20,915 nucleotides of DNA from a virus. The DNA lies in IMG/VR virus record IMGVR_UViG_3300010233_000342, positions 1 to 20,915 of that record; one strand, 5' to 3'. Position 1 is the first letter of the stretch; every line of letters begins with the position of its first letter. The notes beneath the pieces are model-generated. The model was not told the origin of the DNA. It was given only the letters and a program-made list of their open reading frames with translations, and made no database searches. Made by a program: the position numbers and the translations under genes. Shown piece after piece: positions 1 through 7,124 of the stretch.

Positions 1-1
1 T

Positions 2-241
2 CCGGAGAAAGGATTTTTCGGTGTGGGTAACAATATCATGATCGGTGATCACGCTGGAAATATGACTCCCTTCGGGGTGCATAACGTCATCCTGATCGGC
101 GACTACACCGAGTCCTCTAACAGCTTTGAAATGGTGATTAAATTTCACAGCGGGAAGGAGTGGAGAATGGCGCTGCCGACGAACGATTCGGTTGAGCTTC
201 CAGGCATATTTGTTGACTTGCAAACAAACAAGTCCAAATGA
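2..241 (+). CDS. 3' end of a phage fibre-like protein with YadA-head-type repeats (5' truncated by window edge)
   Basis: The reading frame is open from the first bases of the window, so this is the C-terminal part of a longer protein; the GTG at 23 is probably internal. The visible 80 residues begin with two short glycine-rich units (NNIMIGDHAGN and NVILIGDY) that resemble the beta-solenoid repeats of YadA-like head domains and phage fibres. A non-repeated C-terminal domain of about 45 residues follows. Similar units (FIGYKTG, SIVLGRNA) occur near the C-terminus of the leftward SGNH protein at 467-2446, so the two genes may supply related surface fibres. The stop overlaps the next start by four bases. 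The fibre role is inferred from the repeats alone. Confidence 0.5.
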   Translation, partial: PEKGFFGVGNNIMIGDHAGNMTPFGVHNVILIGDYTESSNSFEMVIKFHSGKEWRMALPTNDSVELPGIFVDLQTNKSK

Positions 242-432
242 AAACCTACACCTTGGAAGACTTCAAACGGTGGGGCTCGAAAGGCGGAAAGAAATCTCGC
301 CGCAAACTGTCCCGCAAGCAGGCGCAAGAAATGGTTCGGGCGAGAGAGGCGAACCGTCATATAACCACCGGACCGACTCGTCAGCTTGTTGCCCAGCATC
401 AAGAGATGCTCAAACATACTAAACTTGGTTGA
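238..432 (+). CDS. Small basic protein, function unknown
   Basis: A 64-residue protein that starts in an ATGA overlap with the preceding stop, so it is probably translationally coupled to it. It is strongly basic, with a glycine and lysine/arginine segment (WGSKGGKKSRRKLSRK, about residues 12-27) followed by a predicted helix. The composition suggests nucleic-acid binding, but I recognise no family. It is the last rightward gene before the convergent leftward operon. The 34 bases between the two stops show no clear hairpin plus T-tract terminator. Confidence 0.55.
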   Translation: MKTYTLEDFKRWGSKGGKKSRRKLSRKQAQEMVRAREANRHITTGPTRQLVAQHQEMLKHTKLG

Positions 433-466
433 ATTCATCACTCGATTGTCCACGCAGAGAGGGAAT

Positions 467-2446
467 TTATTCATAAAGCGGAAGTCGATAAACTCCAGCA
501 TCACCGGACACCGTGACGGAGATCCATTTGGTCGGTGCTGCGCTAGAAACTGGAGGCGCGTTGGTTGCGCCAAATTTTAATTGATTGGTGGTTCCTGCGA
601 TGAACACTTGATTTGAAGAGGTAAGTATTCCTGATACAGTTGAGTCTCCAGTAATTAGCTGATCAATGCTATCGCCGGAGGAAAAAGCACCGACTGTCAT
701 AAGGTGAGAACCCAAGGCTCTCGCATTTCTTCCGAGAACAATAGAATTTGTGAGCTTGGTTGTAACAAACGATGCATCCTTTCCTGTTTTATACCCGATG
801 AAAATCATGTAATCGTCATTGGTGCTCGCCGTTGATGCTCCTGCCCCTTGTCCTGCTGAAAAACCTAGTCCTAAATTTTGAGATCCGATCGTAGTGCTCC
901 CTAAAGAAAGATAGCCGAAAGCAGAATTCTCAGCGCCGGAGATAGCTAGTGACAACGATTGATAACCAAAAGCTGAATTGTTTGCTCCAGTGCTGACAGC
1001 GAGAGCACTTTCCCCAAAAGCTGAATTCTGGGAGCCGGATACATTTGCGGTCAGAGCTAAGAAACCGAAGGCATTGTTTCCCACACCAGTCGTATCATTC
1101 ATCAGTGCTTCCCAACCAAATGCAGAATTTCGTCCCGTTGACGTTTGAGATTTGAGCGCACTCCAACCGAAAGCAGCACATCCGGTAGATGTCGTTACAG
1201 ATGACAAGGCCATTGGACCATACGCTTGATTATACGTTCCGCTCGTGAGACTTTTCAAAGCCTGAAAACCAATGCCTTGATTCTGGCCGGAATAGGTCAC
1301 CGTGTTGGACCCTGCTTCGCTTCCCCAGAAGAAATCTGACAGGCTTGATCTTAACTCTGTCTCCAATACTCCGTTGGTGTTTACAATGGATATGGTAGGA
1401 GCACGTTTTGACGCCGTAGATGCGGCAATGACCGAATTAAATGGCGTGCCATCAATTAACGTCTGCGGACCTCTTGCCAGTGGCACGTTGGCATTGTTGA
1501 TTAAATCAAATGGCACAGTCGGAGCATAGGTGTAAGTAGCTTCCACAAGTGAGATCCTTTGCTTCATGTAGTTGGCGATAACACCGTCCCATGTAATCGT
1601 GAAATGCACTCCGTCAGCAGTCATTGAGGTCGGAACTTGATCGAGTGCGGCATCTGCTTGGTCTTGAGCGTTGGTTGGTGCCTGGGAAATAAGATACGAT
1701 CGGAGATCAATGAAGTGATTGGTATAAGTCTGAGTGAGTATGTCTACTAGGTTCGTAAAATACGTATAGTTTGTAGTACCTAGGGCTTCATTGGTTTTTG
1801 TGTTGCAAACTGGCAAAATGAAATACTTTCCGTTACTCTGGGCCGCGACCATTCGAGCGAGATTAGTCACAACTTGGTTTACAGCAGTGGACGCATCTGC
1901 CGTGAAATCATTCCTGCCAATCCAAAAAATGCCTGTCCAGTTCGTCAGATATTTGTTTGTGTTCGCCACATCAGAGAGCATTCTATCTGCTATTGGAGTC
2001 GCTAGTTGACCGTTGACCCCTCCATTGTAATTTGTTCTGCCGGTGATTGCGGTAAGTTGTGTGCGATAAGATGGAGGACCGAAAGTCAGTGAGTCTCCCC
2101 AGCAAGCAAAATTCCACCACGAATAGTTGTTCGTAATTTGACTCGTAGAAAATAACCCGGTCGATCCTGATCCTCTGATGGTTGAGACGGTCGCTTTTAC
2201 CGTATTACTCCCCCCATCCGTCGTCACCGGAACCGTGTCGGTGGATTGGACGACGTTGGTCGAAACCAGTCCCGATCCAGGAACGGTGTTAGTTGTGAAA
2301 TCGTTATTTTTGAGAGGCGGCCCACCCGTCATGCTGATCGTTCCACTGGCCGAAATGTTTTTGAAAAAACTCGTCGTCGTTGACGCAGCGCCAATCAGTA
2401 ACAACGTCACGGCACCTATGAGTAAGTAAACTGAAATTCGTTTCAT
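467..2446 (-). CDS. SGNH/GDSL-type hydrolase fused to YadA-head-like repeats, with N-terminal signal or anchor segment
   Basis: I chose the ATG at 2446 (659 residues) because it puts a Lys-Arg and a hydrophobic stretch at the very N-terminus, as in a signal peptide or anchor, and lies just after the upstream stop. An alternative ATG is at 2467. Numbered from 2446, an SGNH hydrolase domain spans about 110-300: block I CWGDSLTFG with Ser119, block III IGRND with Asn179, and block V DGVHF with Asp278 and His281. Such domains hydrolyse esters, often removing acetyl groups from glycans. Residues about 387-538 hold nine repeats of about 17 residues (NSAFGYQSL type), then FIGYKTG/SIVLGRNA units and a short C-terminal domain. 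The role is probably receptor or surface-glycan deacetylation. A signal peptide is odd for a virion fibre, so a secreted or membrane-tethered protein is possible. Confidence 0.8.
   Translation of the reverse strand: MKRISVYLLIGAVTLLLIGAASTTTSFFKNISASGTISMTGGPPLKNNDFTTNTVPGSGLVSTNVVQSTDTVPVTTDGGSNTVKATVSTIRGSGSTGLFSTSQITNNYSWWNFACWGDSLTFGPPSYRTQLTAITGRTNYNGGVNGQLATPIADRMLSDVANTNKYLTNWTGIFWIGRNDFTADASTAVNQVVTNLARMVAAQSNGKYFILPVCNTKTNEALGTTNYTYFTNLVDILTQTYTNHFIDLRSYLISQAPTNAQDQADAALDQVPTSMTADGVHFTITWDGVIANYMKQRISLVEATYTYAPTVPFDLINNANVPLARGPQTLIDGTPFNSVIAASTASKRAPTISIVNTNGVLETELRSSLSDFFWGSEAGSNTVTYSGQNQGIGFQALKSLTSGTYNQAYGPMALSSVTTSTGCAAFGWSALKSQTSTGRNSAFGWEALMNDTTGVGNNAFGFLALTANVSGSQNSAFGESALAVSTGANNSAFGYQSLSLAISGAENSAFGYLSLGSTTIGSQNLGLGFSAGQGAGASTASTNDDYMIFIGYKTGKDASFVTTKLTNSIVLGRNARALGSHLMTVGAFSSGDSIDQLITGDSTVSGILTSSNQVFIAGTTNQLKFGATNAPPVSSAAPTKWISVTVSGDAGVYRLPLYE
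830..1290 (-). repeat. Nine tandem protein-level repeats (about 17 residues, G-x-N-S-A-F-G-x-x-A/S-L)
   Basis: Units within the SGNH protein include GRNSAFGWEAL, GNNAFGFLAL, GSQNSAFGESAL, GANNSAFGYQSL and GAENSAFGYLSL. The DNA copies have diverged, so the periodicity is clear at protein level but not as a DNA repeat. The pattern matches the short left-handed beta-roll repeats of trimeric adhesin heads, which predicts a trimeric stalk or head. Confidence 0.75.
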
Positions 2447-2451
2447 AACGA

Positions 2452-2916
2452 TCAGTGTATGTTCCATCCAGAGGCGCTTTTTATGTAAAGCAGCTTGGTT
2501 GTGTCATCCCAAGCAAACTGTCCAATGACACCAGCGCCGGGAGCTGGATCACCCGAAACCTGTAAGGTTGCAGAACCTCCTCCACCTCCCCCGCCGCCAG
2601 TTCCAGTAGCTGCACCGGAAAGCGTGGCGATGAATCCATTTGCTCCGTCATTGAAGATGTCCGCCGAATCCCCGTTCTGATTGAGCACTAACGTAGCTGC
2701 TCCGTTGATTAACTCGCCGGCAATCGCCTGAATGGTGATCGGATTGGCTGCCGCATTGCGAGTCGCGTCATAGATGATGAAGCTACAGCCCACAGCCGTG
2801 CCATGAGGAAGGAAAATATCAACCGGTGCTCCCGCCGTATCAACCAGGAACCGACCACCCTCAACGTTAAGCACTCCGTTGGACGGGATAGGGAAAATTT
2901 TAAGTTGTGTTGCCAT
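2452..2916 (-). CDS. Probable tail or fibre-associated structural protein with octaglycine hinge
   Basis: The start is taken at the ATG at 2916 (MATQLKIF, 154 residues). The in-frame ATG at 2970 would add 18 residues with no domain character. The first 100 residues look like a compact beta domain (VEGGRFLVDTAG, VDIFLPHGTAVG). A run of eight glycines (about residues 112-121 with flanks) forms a flexible hinge. The C-terminal 30 residues (GQFAWDDTTKLLYIKSASGW) have the pattern of the short tip domains seen at the ends of phage fibre proteins. It lies directly upstream of the SGNH gene. No family is recognised with certainty; the structural role is inferred from hinge, tip and position. Confidence 0.6.
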   Translation of the reverse strand: MATQLKIFPIPSNGVLNVEGGRFLVDTAGAPVDIFLPHGTAVGCSFIIYDATRNAAANPITIQAIAGELINGAATLVLNQNGDSADIFNDGANGFIATLSGAATGTGGGGGGGGSATLQVSGDPAPGAGVIGQFAWDDTTKLLYIKSASGWNIH

Positions 2917-3097
2917 ATCCGATCTTTGATTGGTCGCCGCTAACGGTCGCCCATACCAGATCGGAGGCACTCGCCACCAGAGCGACTAGGGCGACGGGGG
3001 AGGAGTGGTAGGGGGCAAAAGCGGCAAAAGCGATGATGGCACCGACGATTGGAATGAGGCAGGACTTTCGGAGCCAGCGGCTTTGTCGATGTGCCAC
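2900..3097 (-). CDS. Small hydrophobic protein, possible holin-like, overlapping the end of the HNH gene
   Basis: A 65-residue frame from a GTG at 3097, with a GAGAA stretch about 9 bases upstream. It overlaps the HNH gene by 112 bases and the next gene's start by 17. It has a basic N-terminus (RQSRWLRK), a hydrophobic segment (SCLIPIVGAIIAFAAF, about residues 12-27), a short turn with HSSP, and a second hydrophobic segment (VALVALVASASDLVWATV, about 35-52), then a polar tail. Two membrane segments on a 65-residue protein fit a class II holin or another small phage membrane protein. In the same stretch the HNH frame encodes only a low-complexity Pro/Ser tail, which suggests that this frame is the older gene. 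An ATG start at 3142 is the alternative. Confidence 0.45.
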   Translation of the reverse strand: MAHRQSRWLRKSCLIPIVGAIIAFAAFAPYHSSPVALVALVASASDLVWATVSGDQSKIGYGNTT

Positions 3098-3675
3098 TTG
3101 ACCAGGTTCTCTTTGTTCCAGATTGGCTGCGTGTTGGTCCATCTCAGTCCGCGTTTTCGGTCTTCTGGATCATTCAGGTCGAAAAATGCAATTGGCTTAA
3201 CGTGGTCAATGCACCATTTCCCAATTCCTTTTCCGTAGTTCGCCCAAGACATGCCTTCGACGAACTTGGATTCAAGATAGCAACGATACTCATCAATCGA
3301 ACAGCCAAGGTTCTCCTCAGCCATTGCAATGTTCGTTCCGAGAAACAGAGCACACCTGATCGCAGACCGAACGCTTGATAATATTTTCGCATACGCATAC
3401 TTCTCCCGATAACGCTGGGCATAGTCTGCGAGATGCTCTCGGCCTGAGTCTGATTTTCTCCATTGCTTACGCTGCTCTTGAATTTTCGCCTTATGATTTG
3501 GATCAGCAACTTGGGCCTTATATCGCGTCCGATTGTAGGCGTTAACACGCTCACAGAATTTCCCGTAGAGTTCGGGGTATTGCTTAAGTTCTTTAACTTG
3601 CTTGGGCGTTGCTCGTGGCCGTTCGTCATCGAAGTTGATGATGTGTCCGTCTGAACAGGTGAATGTATTTTGCAT
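2986..3675 (-). CDS. HNH endonuclease, probably free-standing homing type
   Basis: 229 residues. The N-terminus begins TFTCSDGHIINFDDERPRAT, followed by a basic helical region (about 40-95). The nuclease core is at about 122-192: GCSIDEYRCYLESKF, then KWCIDHVKPIAFFDL (Asp157, His158 as catalytic pair), and WTNTQPIWNKENL (Asn181, Asn190). This is the usual order for HNH proteins that nick or cut double-stranded DNA. Beyond residue 195 the sequence becomes Pro/Ser-rich and overlaps a hydrophobic frame, so the native C-terminus probably ends near there. It sits just after the capsid gene and has its own promoter with almost no leader, as expected for a mobile homing gene inserted between late genes. 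Confidence 0.8.
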   Translation of the reverse strand: MQNTFTCSDGHIINFDDERPRATPKQVKELKQYPELYGKFCERVNAYNRTRYKAQVADPNHKAKIQEQRKQWRKSDSGREHLADYAQRYREKYAYAKILSSVRSAIRCALFLGTNIAMAEENLGCSIDEYRCYLESKFVEGMSWANYGKGIGKWCIDHVKPIAFFDLNDPEDRKRGLRWTNTQPIWNKENLVKWHIDKAAGSESPASFQSSVPSSLLPLLPPTTPPPSP

Positions 3676-3681
3676 TCACCG

Positions 3682-3709
3682 ATCATAACAATTCTCAGTT
3701 CCATGTCTA
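3682..3709 (-). promoter_or_regulatory. Sigma70-like promoter for the HNH gene, giving a leaderless transcript
   Basis: On the - strand a -35 box TAGACA (3709-3704) is followed by a 16-base spacer and a -10 box TATGAT (3687-3682). The ATG of the HNH gene begins only six bases after the -10 box, so transcription should start at or next to the ATG. No Shine-Dalgarno site is present, in agreement with this. The same arrangement stands before the HNH gene at 19278-19970. Confidence 0.55.
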
Positions 3710-3722
3710 CACAAATTACGAC

Positions 3723-5423
3723 TCAGTAATAATAATCGTAAGAGGTCTGTCCTGGTGTCTTAGAAGCGTGCTCCGGCACGGTGAACGCGATATTCTCCCA
3801 GATTGCACTTGCCTGCGGGCATTCGACAACGACGGTGTAGGTGATCGAGTTCAGTGTGACCTTTTGCGTCGGATTCTTCATTACGCAAGCATAGCTGGTG
3901 TCCACAGCGGCCAGCGATCTAAGGTCGCCAGTGTCATTGATCACGCGATTGGACTCAATGATGCCAGGATAGATGCCGGCCCAATCCAGCGCCCACAGCT
4001 TTCTTCCAACATTACCGAGCGCAGCACTGACGTTGGTGTGAGCGGCAATCAAGTCATCGAAATAAGGATGCGTGACGATCGCGATGTTCATCGCCGGGGA
4101 AACCAAGCGATATTCGCTGAAGCGGAATCCGAGGGGGCCATTCTGACCAAGTTTTGCTTGGTTCAAATCCATTACCATTCTGAAGCTTCCACCGCTTTGA
4201 TAGTTGTAATACGCCACCATTGCTTGGTGGAACAACCCGGCAAACCAAGTATCTGTGAACAGATCGATCGTGGCCGTTTCCTCACCGAGCATGTCGCGCA
4301 CGCGCATGATGTTGTAGAGACCAATGAACAACTCAGGAAGGTCAAGCTGGCCCCCTTGGAGGTCGAACACCTGTCCGCATTGCGCGAGCTGCTCGTAAAC
4401 TCCGGTCGGGTTGGCGCGGTAGCCGATGCAGCGCCCTTCGCTCGATGGCAGATAAAGCGGGGACGCCGCGTAGGTAGTGATCTGGTCGAGGTTGGTGTAC
4501 AAATTGATGGTCTGATTGGCCGAGATTGGCTTCTCGAAGAAGAACGCCTCGACAAAGCGCCGTTGAAAATCTGAACCGATCTGCTTGTTCAGTTCGACCG
4601 CTTCGACATCCCCGTACTTCTCGAACAGCGGGTTGTTGGCGCGCAGCAAGGTCTGGTACTTGTCGTAGAGTTCGTCCCAGCACATCGTGTAACGGGTTGT
4701 GCCGACGAAGAACGGAACGTCCTTGTTAGGGTTCAGGCCGGGGATCTGATCGCAGAACTTCTCGTAATCGTTCACGTTGACAGTGCCGCGGGTAAGTACG
4801 CCCGAGGTCGGACTCGTCAGCTTGGCCGCAGAAAGGAACGAGCCGGCATTAAGCGAAGACATCACCAAGCGAATTGCTCCACCGACGATGTTGGCACTTA
4901 CGATCTGCCAGGAAGTCTTGGTTGCTGTACCGCCAGCGGTTTTGCCCGAGACGAACACATGCAGCCCTGGCGGGAACCAGCGGACATCGTTTGGAATGCC
5001 TGTCTGACTCATAATGTCCATCTGCCAGTTGCCACCGTTGACCACGCCGTTGACAGCGGTGAAGTAGACGTTGTTGATGATCGTCTTCTGGCGGGCCATG
5101 ACGAAGGGTTCGATGGCCAGCACGCCCCCGGAGAGTTTGCGCGTGTTGATCTTGTGGGACATGTTCACCTTCTGCGCCATGATGAACTCGTAGAGCCCGT
5201 TCACTTTGGCTCCGCAGCTCTTGATCTCGAAGTCCGAGACGAGCAGGGAAAGCATGTTGCGCCATTGGCCTGTGCCGTCGGAGAAGATCCCCTTTAGCGT
5301 GTCGCCGGTGGCTTTGCCTACGTTACAGAGAGTGACTGAACCGCATCGGGCGATGTCGGTGGAAATTGCGGGAAGACACTTCTCGAAGATATTCGCGGAA
5401 ATCAGACCTGCTTCGTTAGCCAT
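3723..5423 (-). CDS. Probable major capsid protein
   Basis: 566 residues with no signal peptide or membrane segment, ordinary composition and many aromatic residues. It begins MANEAGLISANIFEK and ends SYDYYY. I call it capsid from context: it follows a 494-residue scaffold-like gene, which follows the portal module, the canonical head order portal, scaffold, capsid. No other gene here has the size and character. It is long for a capsid protein, so an additional surface domain is possible. Conserved-looking segments include PGLNPNKDVPFFVGTT and a C-terminal region with WALDWAGIYPG. The ATG has no Shine-Dalgarno site; the 48 bases before it are a hairpin that also holds the scaffold stop codon. 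Confidence 0.75.
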   Translation of the reverse strand: MANEAGLISANIFEKCLPAISTDIARCGSVTLCNVGKATGDTLKGIFSDGTGQWRNMLSLLVSDFEIKSCGAKVNGLYEFIMAQKVNMSHKINTRKLSGGVLAIEPFVMARQKTIINNVYFTAVNGVVNGGNWQMDIMSQTGIPNDVRWFPPGLHVFVSGKTAGGTATKTSWQIVSANIVGGAIRLVMSSLNAGSFLSAAKLTSPTSGVLTRGTVNVNDYEKFCDQIPGLNPNKDVPFFVGTTRYTMCWDELYDKYQTLLRANNPLFEKYGDVEAVELNKQIGSDFQRRFVEAFFFEKPISANQTINLYTNLDQITTYAASPLYLPSSEGRCIGYRANPTGVYEQLAQCGQVFDLQGGQLDLPELFIGLYNIMRVRDMLGEETATIDLFTDTWFAGLFHQAMVAYYNYQSGGSFRMVMDLNQAKLGQNGPLGFRFSEYRLVSPAMNIAIVTHPYFDDLIAAHTNVSAALGNVGRKLWALDWAGIYPGIIESNRVINDTGDLRSLAAVDTSYACVMKNPTQKVTLNSITYTVVVECPQASAIWENIAFTVPEHASKTPGQTSYDYYY

Positions 5424-5426
5424 AAG

Positions 5427-5474
5427 TGATCAGCGTCGAAGCAGGCGTAATTGCCTGCGCTTACGACGTGATCA
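5427..5474 (-). promoter_or_regulatory. Hairpin filling the scaffold-capsid gap
   Basis: The inter-gene stretch is almost entirely self-complementary. Outer arms are two TGATCA copies, then CGTCG/CGACG, then an inner GCAGGC-GTAATT-GCCTGC stem-loop with small bulges. The scaffold TGA stop lies in one outer arm and the capsid ATG begins three bases beyond the other arm. No T-tract follows, so a factor-independent terminator is unlikely. A role in capsid translation, RNA processing or transcript stability is inferred. Confidence 0.5.
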
Positions 5475-6956
5475 GACTTTACGGCCAGAGAGGATGTTAC
5501 CAAACTGTTCGAGCCATTCAGGTTGACCAGAAGGCGCGGCTGTAGTGTTCGGACTAACCTGAGTTCTGCTTCCGACAGACGGACTGCCGTTATTCTCTTT
5601 GACTGGCAATGGTTTGGCAGGTTGCTCGGTCTTTTGATCGCCTTGCTTGGGCAATGAATTATTCGCATTGCCTTGCGTCATACCCTTGCGTTTGGCATAG
5701 CCAGCCAATCTTTTGTCCTCAGCAGCGATGCGATCCCTGGCAATTTCCTGCGCATCGAGCATCTTGCGCTCGATCAGATCCTGGTCGGTAACCGTCCAGT
5801 GCGAGGCTTGCTGCGCCGGAGTCATCTTGTAGAAATCGTTCCACGTGGAAAACTTCTTACCATCGCGCATTTGGTCCTCGGCGGGTAGCGCCTTGATTAG
5901 CTCCTGCATCTTCGTCGCGTAATCGAAAATGTATTTGTGGAGAGGGTTATCGTTGCTGGACTGGGCAGCCCCTTTCCAGAGCCGGGTGATTTCGGTAACG
6001 AACGGCAAGGCGTCACTGGCAACCGCCATCGTGACATCAAATGCCAGCGGATCTTCATCCTTGAGCTTAACCAGTTCGTCGGGAGAGGTAAACTTTTCAT
6101 ACTCAGGATTGATCGCCTTAAGAATGTTGCCCATCGCGGCCACCTCAGCCTTGTCGATCACCGGCTGCAACTCGCGCATGACTTCCTTGCGCTTGAGTTC
6201 ATCCAATTCCTTCAGCTTGGGCTCGACTTCATCGAGCACTTCCTTACGGATCTCCTTCCTGGTATCGCCAAGCTCAATCTTGATCTCGGCCCGGCGCATG
6301 TCGGCTTCGTCGTAGTTCGGGGTGACGCGCTGATAGAAATCGTTGTGCTGCTCGTCCTCGCCGTTCCATGCCTCGCCTGGGTGATCGCGCTTCCACTGCT
6401 TGATGTAGCCTTCCTCCTCTTTTACGAATGTCTGAAAACTTTCAACCAAGTCGCCGTACTTATCAGGGGCGGCTTTGGCCATAACTTTGATAGCGGCGAA
6501 TTTCTCGGCGTATTCCTTGGGCGGCTTGAAATCTTCGATTGTCTTTTCGGCTGGCTTGCTGCGTTCCTTTTCAATTCTGGAAATCGCTTCCGTACTGGCT
6601 CGTGCACCCGCTTCCGCGGCAATCTCTGCCATTCTGGTCTCATCCAAGACTGGCTTCGCCGGCGCTTTGGATTTAGCCTTTGGCTTATGCGGCTGTTCGA
6701 CATCTTCCTTGAGCTTTTGGTCGTCCTTGGCCTTTTGGTCACCCTGCTTGTCCTTGCTCTCGGTCCCTTTCTTGTCTTCATCGTCCTTCTTGATTTGAGC
6801 AGGCTTTTCGGTTTCAGGTTTCTTCTGGCGCCCTGAAAAGACATCTCCGAACTGACCGATCGCTTGGTCGAGCGTCAGTTCGCCTGCGGTAGGTTTTGCG
6901 GGTTGCTCGGGTTGGTCAACTGGTTTTGCTGGTGCGTCTACAATTGTGTCTGCCAT
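5472..6956 (-). CDS. Probable capsid scaffolding protein
   Basis: 494 residues, very charged and mostly helical. Residues about 10-105 are low-complexity Pro/Lys/Asp/Glu (KKDDEDKKGTESKDKQGDQK region). A long coiled-coil-like stretch covers about 205-265 (RKEIRKEVLDEVEPKLKELD). The C-terminal 60 residues are again disordered. The motif QFGDVFSGRQK at 35-45 recurs as QFGNILSGRKV at the extreme C-terminus (484-494). Scaffolds of tailed phages are helical, often bind the capsid protein through a terminus, and are encoded just before the capsid gene, as here. A head-maturation protease domain is not seen. The function is inferred from position, composition and coiled coil. Confidence 0.7.
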   Translation of the reverse strand: MADTIVDAPAKPVDQPEQPAKPTAGELTLDQAIGQFGDVFSGRQKKPETEKPAQIKKDDEDKKGTESKDKQGDQKAKDDQKLKEDVEQPHKPKAKSKAPAKPVLDETRMAEIAAEAGARASTEAISRIEKERSKPAEKTIEDFKPPKEYAEKFAAIKVMAKAAPDKYGDLVESFQTFVKEEEGYIKQWKRDHPGEAWNGEDEQHNDFYQRVTPNYDEADMRRAEIKIELGDTRKEIRKEVLDEVEPKLKELDELKRKEVMRELQPVIDKAEVAAMGNILKAINPEYEKFTSPDELVKLKDEDPLAFDVTMAVASDALPFVTEITRLWKGAAQSSNDNPLHKYIFDYATKMQELIKALPAEDQMRDGKKFSTWNDFYKMTPAQQASHWTVTDQDLIERKMLDAQEIARDRIAAEDKRLAGYAKRKGMTQGNANNSLPKQGDQKTEQPAKPLPVKENNGSPSVGSRTQVSPNTTAAPSGQPEWLEQFGNILSGRKV

Positions 6957-6959
6957 AAA

Positions 6960-7124
6960 TTATTGCCTAAAAATAAACAGAAGTATCGGAATCAATACGG
7001 CACCTCCAACCAGAAACACACCGAGCGCCGCATAGCCAATCGCCCGACTACCCGAAGTGCGCGTCCACACCTCGCCCATGATAATGCAACATGCGAGGCA
7101 CCAGATTATTTCAAGAACACTCAT
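6960..7124 (-). CDS. Small membrane protein with two predicted TM segments
   Basis: 54 residues from the ATG at 7124, which overlaps the preceding TGA as ATGA; an in-frame ATG at 7142 would overlap further. Hydrophobic segments are VLEIIWCLACCIIMGEVW (about 3-20) and IGYAALGVFLVGGAVLIPIL (about 29-48), joined by the polar turn TRTSGSR. It ends three bases before the scaffold start. Small two-TM proteins in phages are often holins or other membrane effectors, but nothing here decides between these. Its place between head genes is unusual for a lysis gene. Confidence 0.6.
   Translation of the reverse strand: MSVLEIIWCLACCIIMGEVWTRTSGSRAIGYAALGVFLVGGAVLIPILLFIFRQ

Noticed and set aside
830-1290. 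Possible CRISPR or DNA satellite because of periodic GAATT/AAAGC-like words
   Set aside because: The period is protein-level (17-residue beta-roll repeats) and the DNA copies differ; there are no constant repeats with unique spacers.
2581-2610. C/G run considered as a possible assembly error
   Set aside because: It encodes an in-frame run of eight glycines, a usual hinge in phage fibres, and the reading frame continues on both sides.
3174-3704. Leftward 176-codon frame overlapping the first HNH gene
   Set aside because: It is a shifted-frame shadow; the HNH motifs are all in the other frame and it lacks domain signals.
3663-4574. Rightward open frame of 303 codons opposite the capsid gene
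   Set aside because: It is antisense to a convincing capsid frame, has no neighbours in its orientation, and its product resembles no protein.
5937-6836. Long rightward open frame (299 codons) opposite the scaffold gene
   Set aside because: It is the mirror of the codon-biased scaffold frame; the translation is Leu/Phe-rich without domain character.
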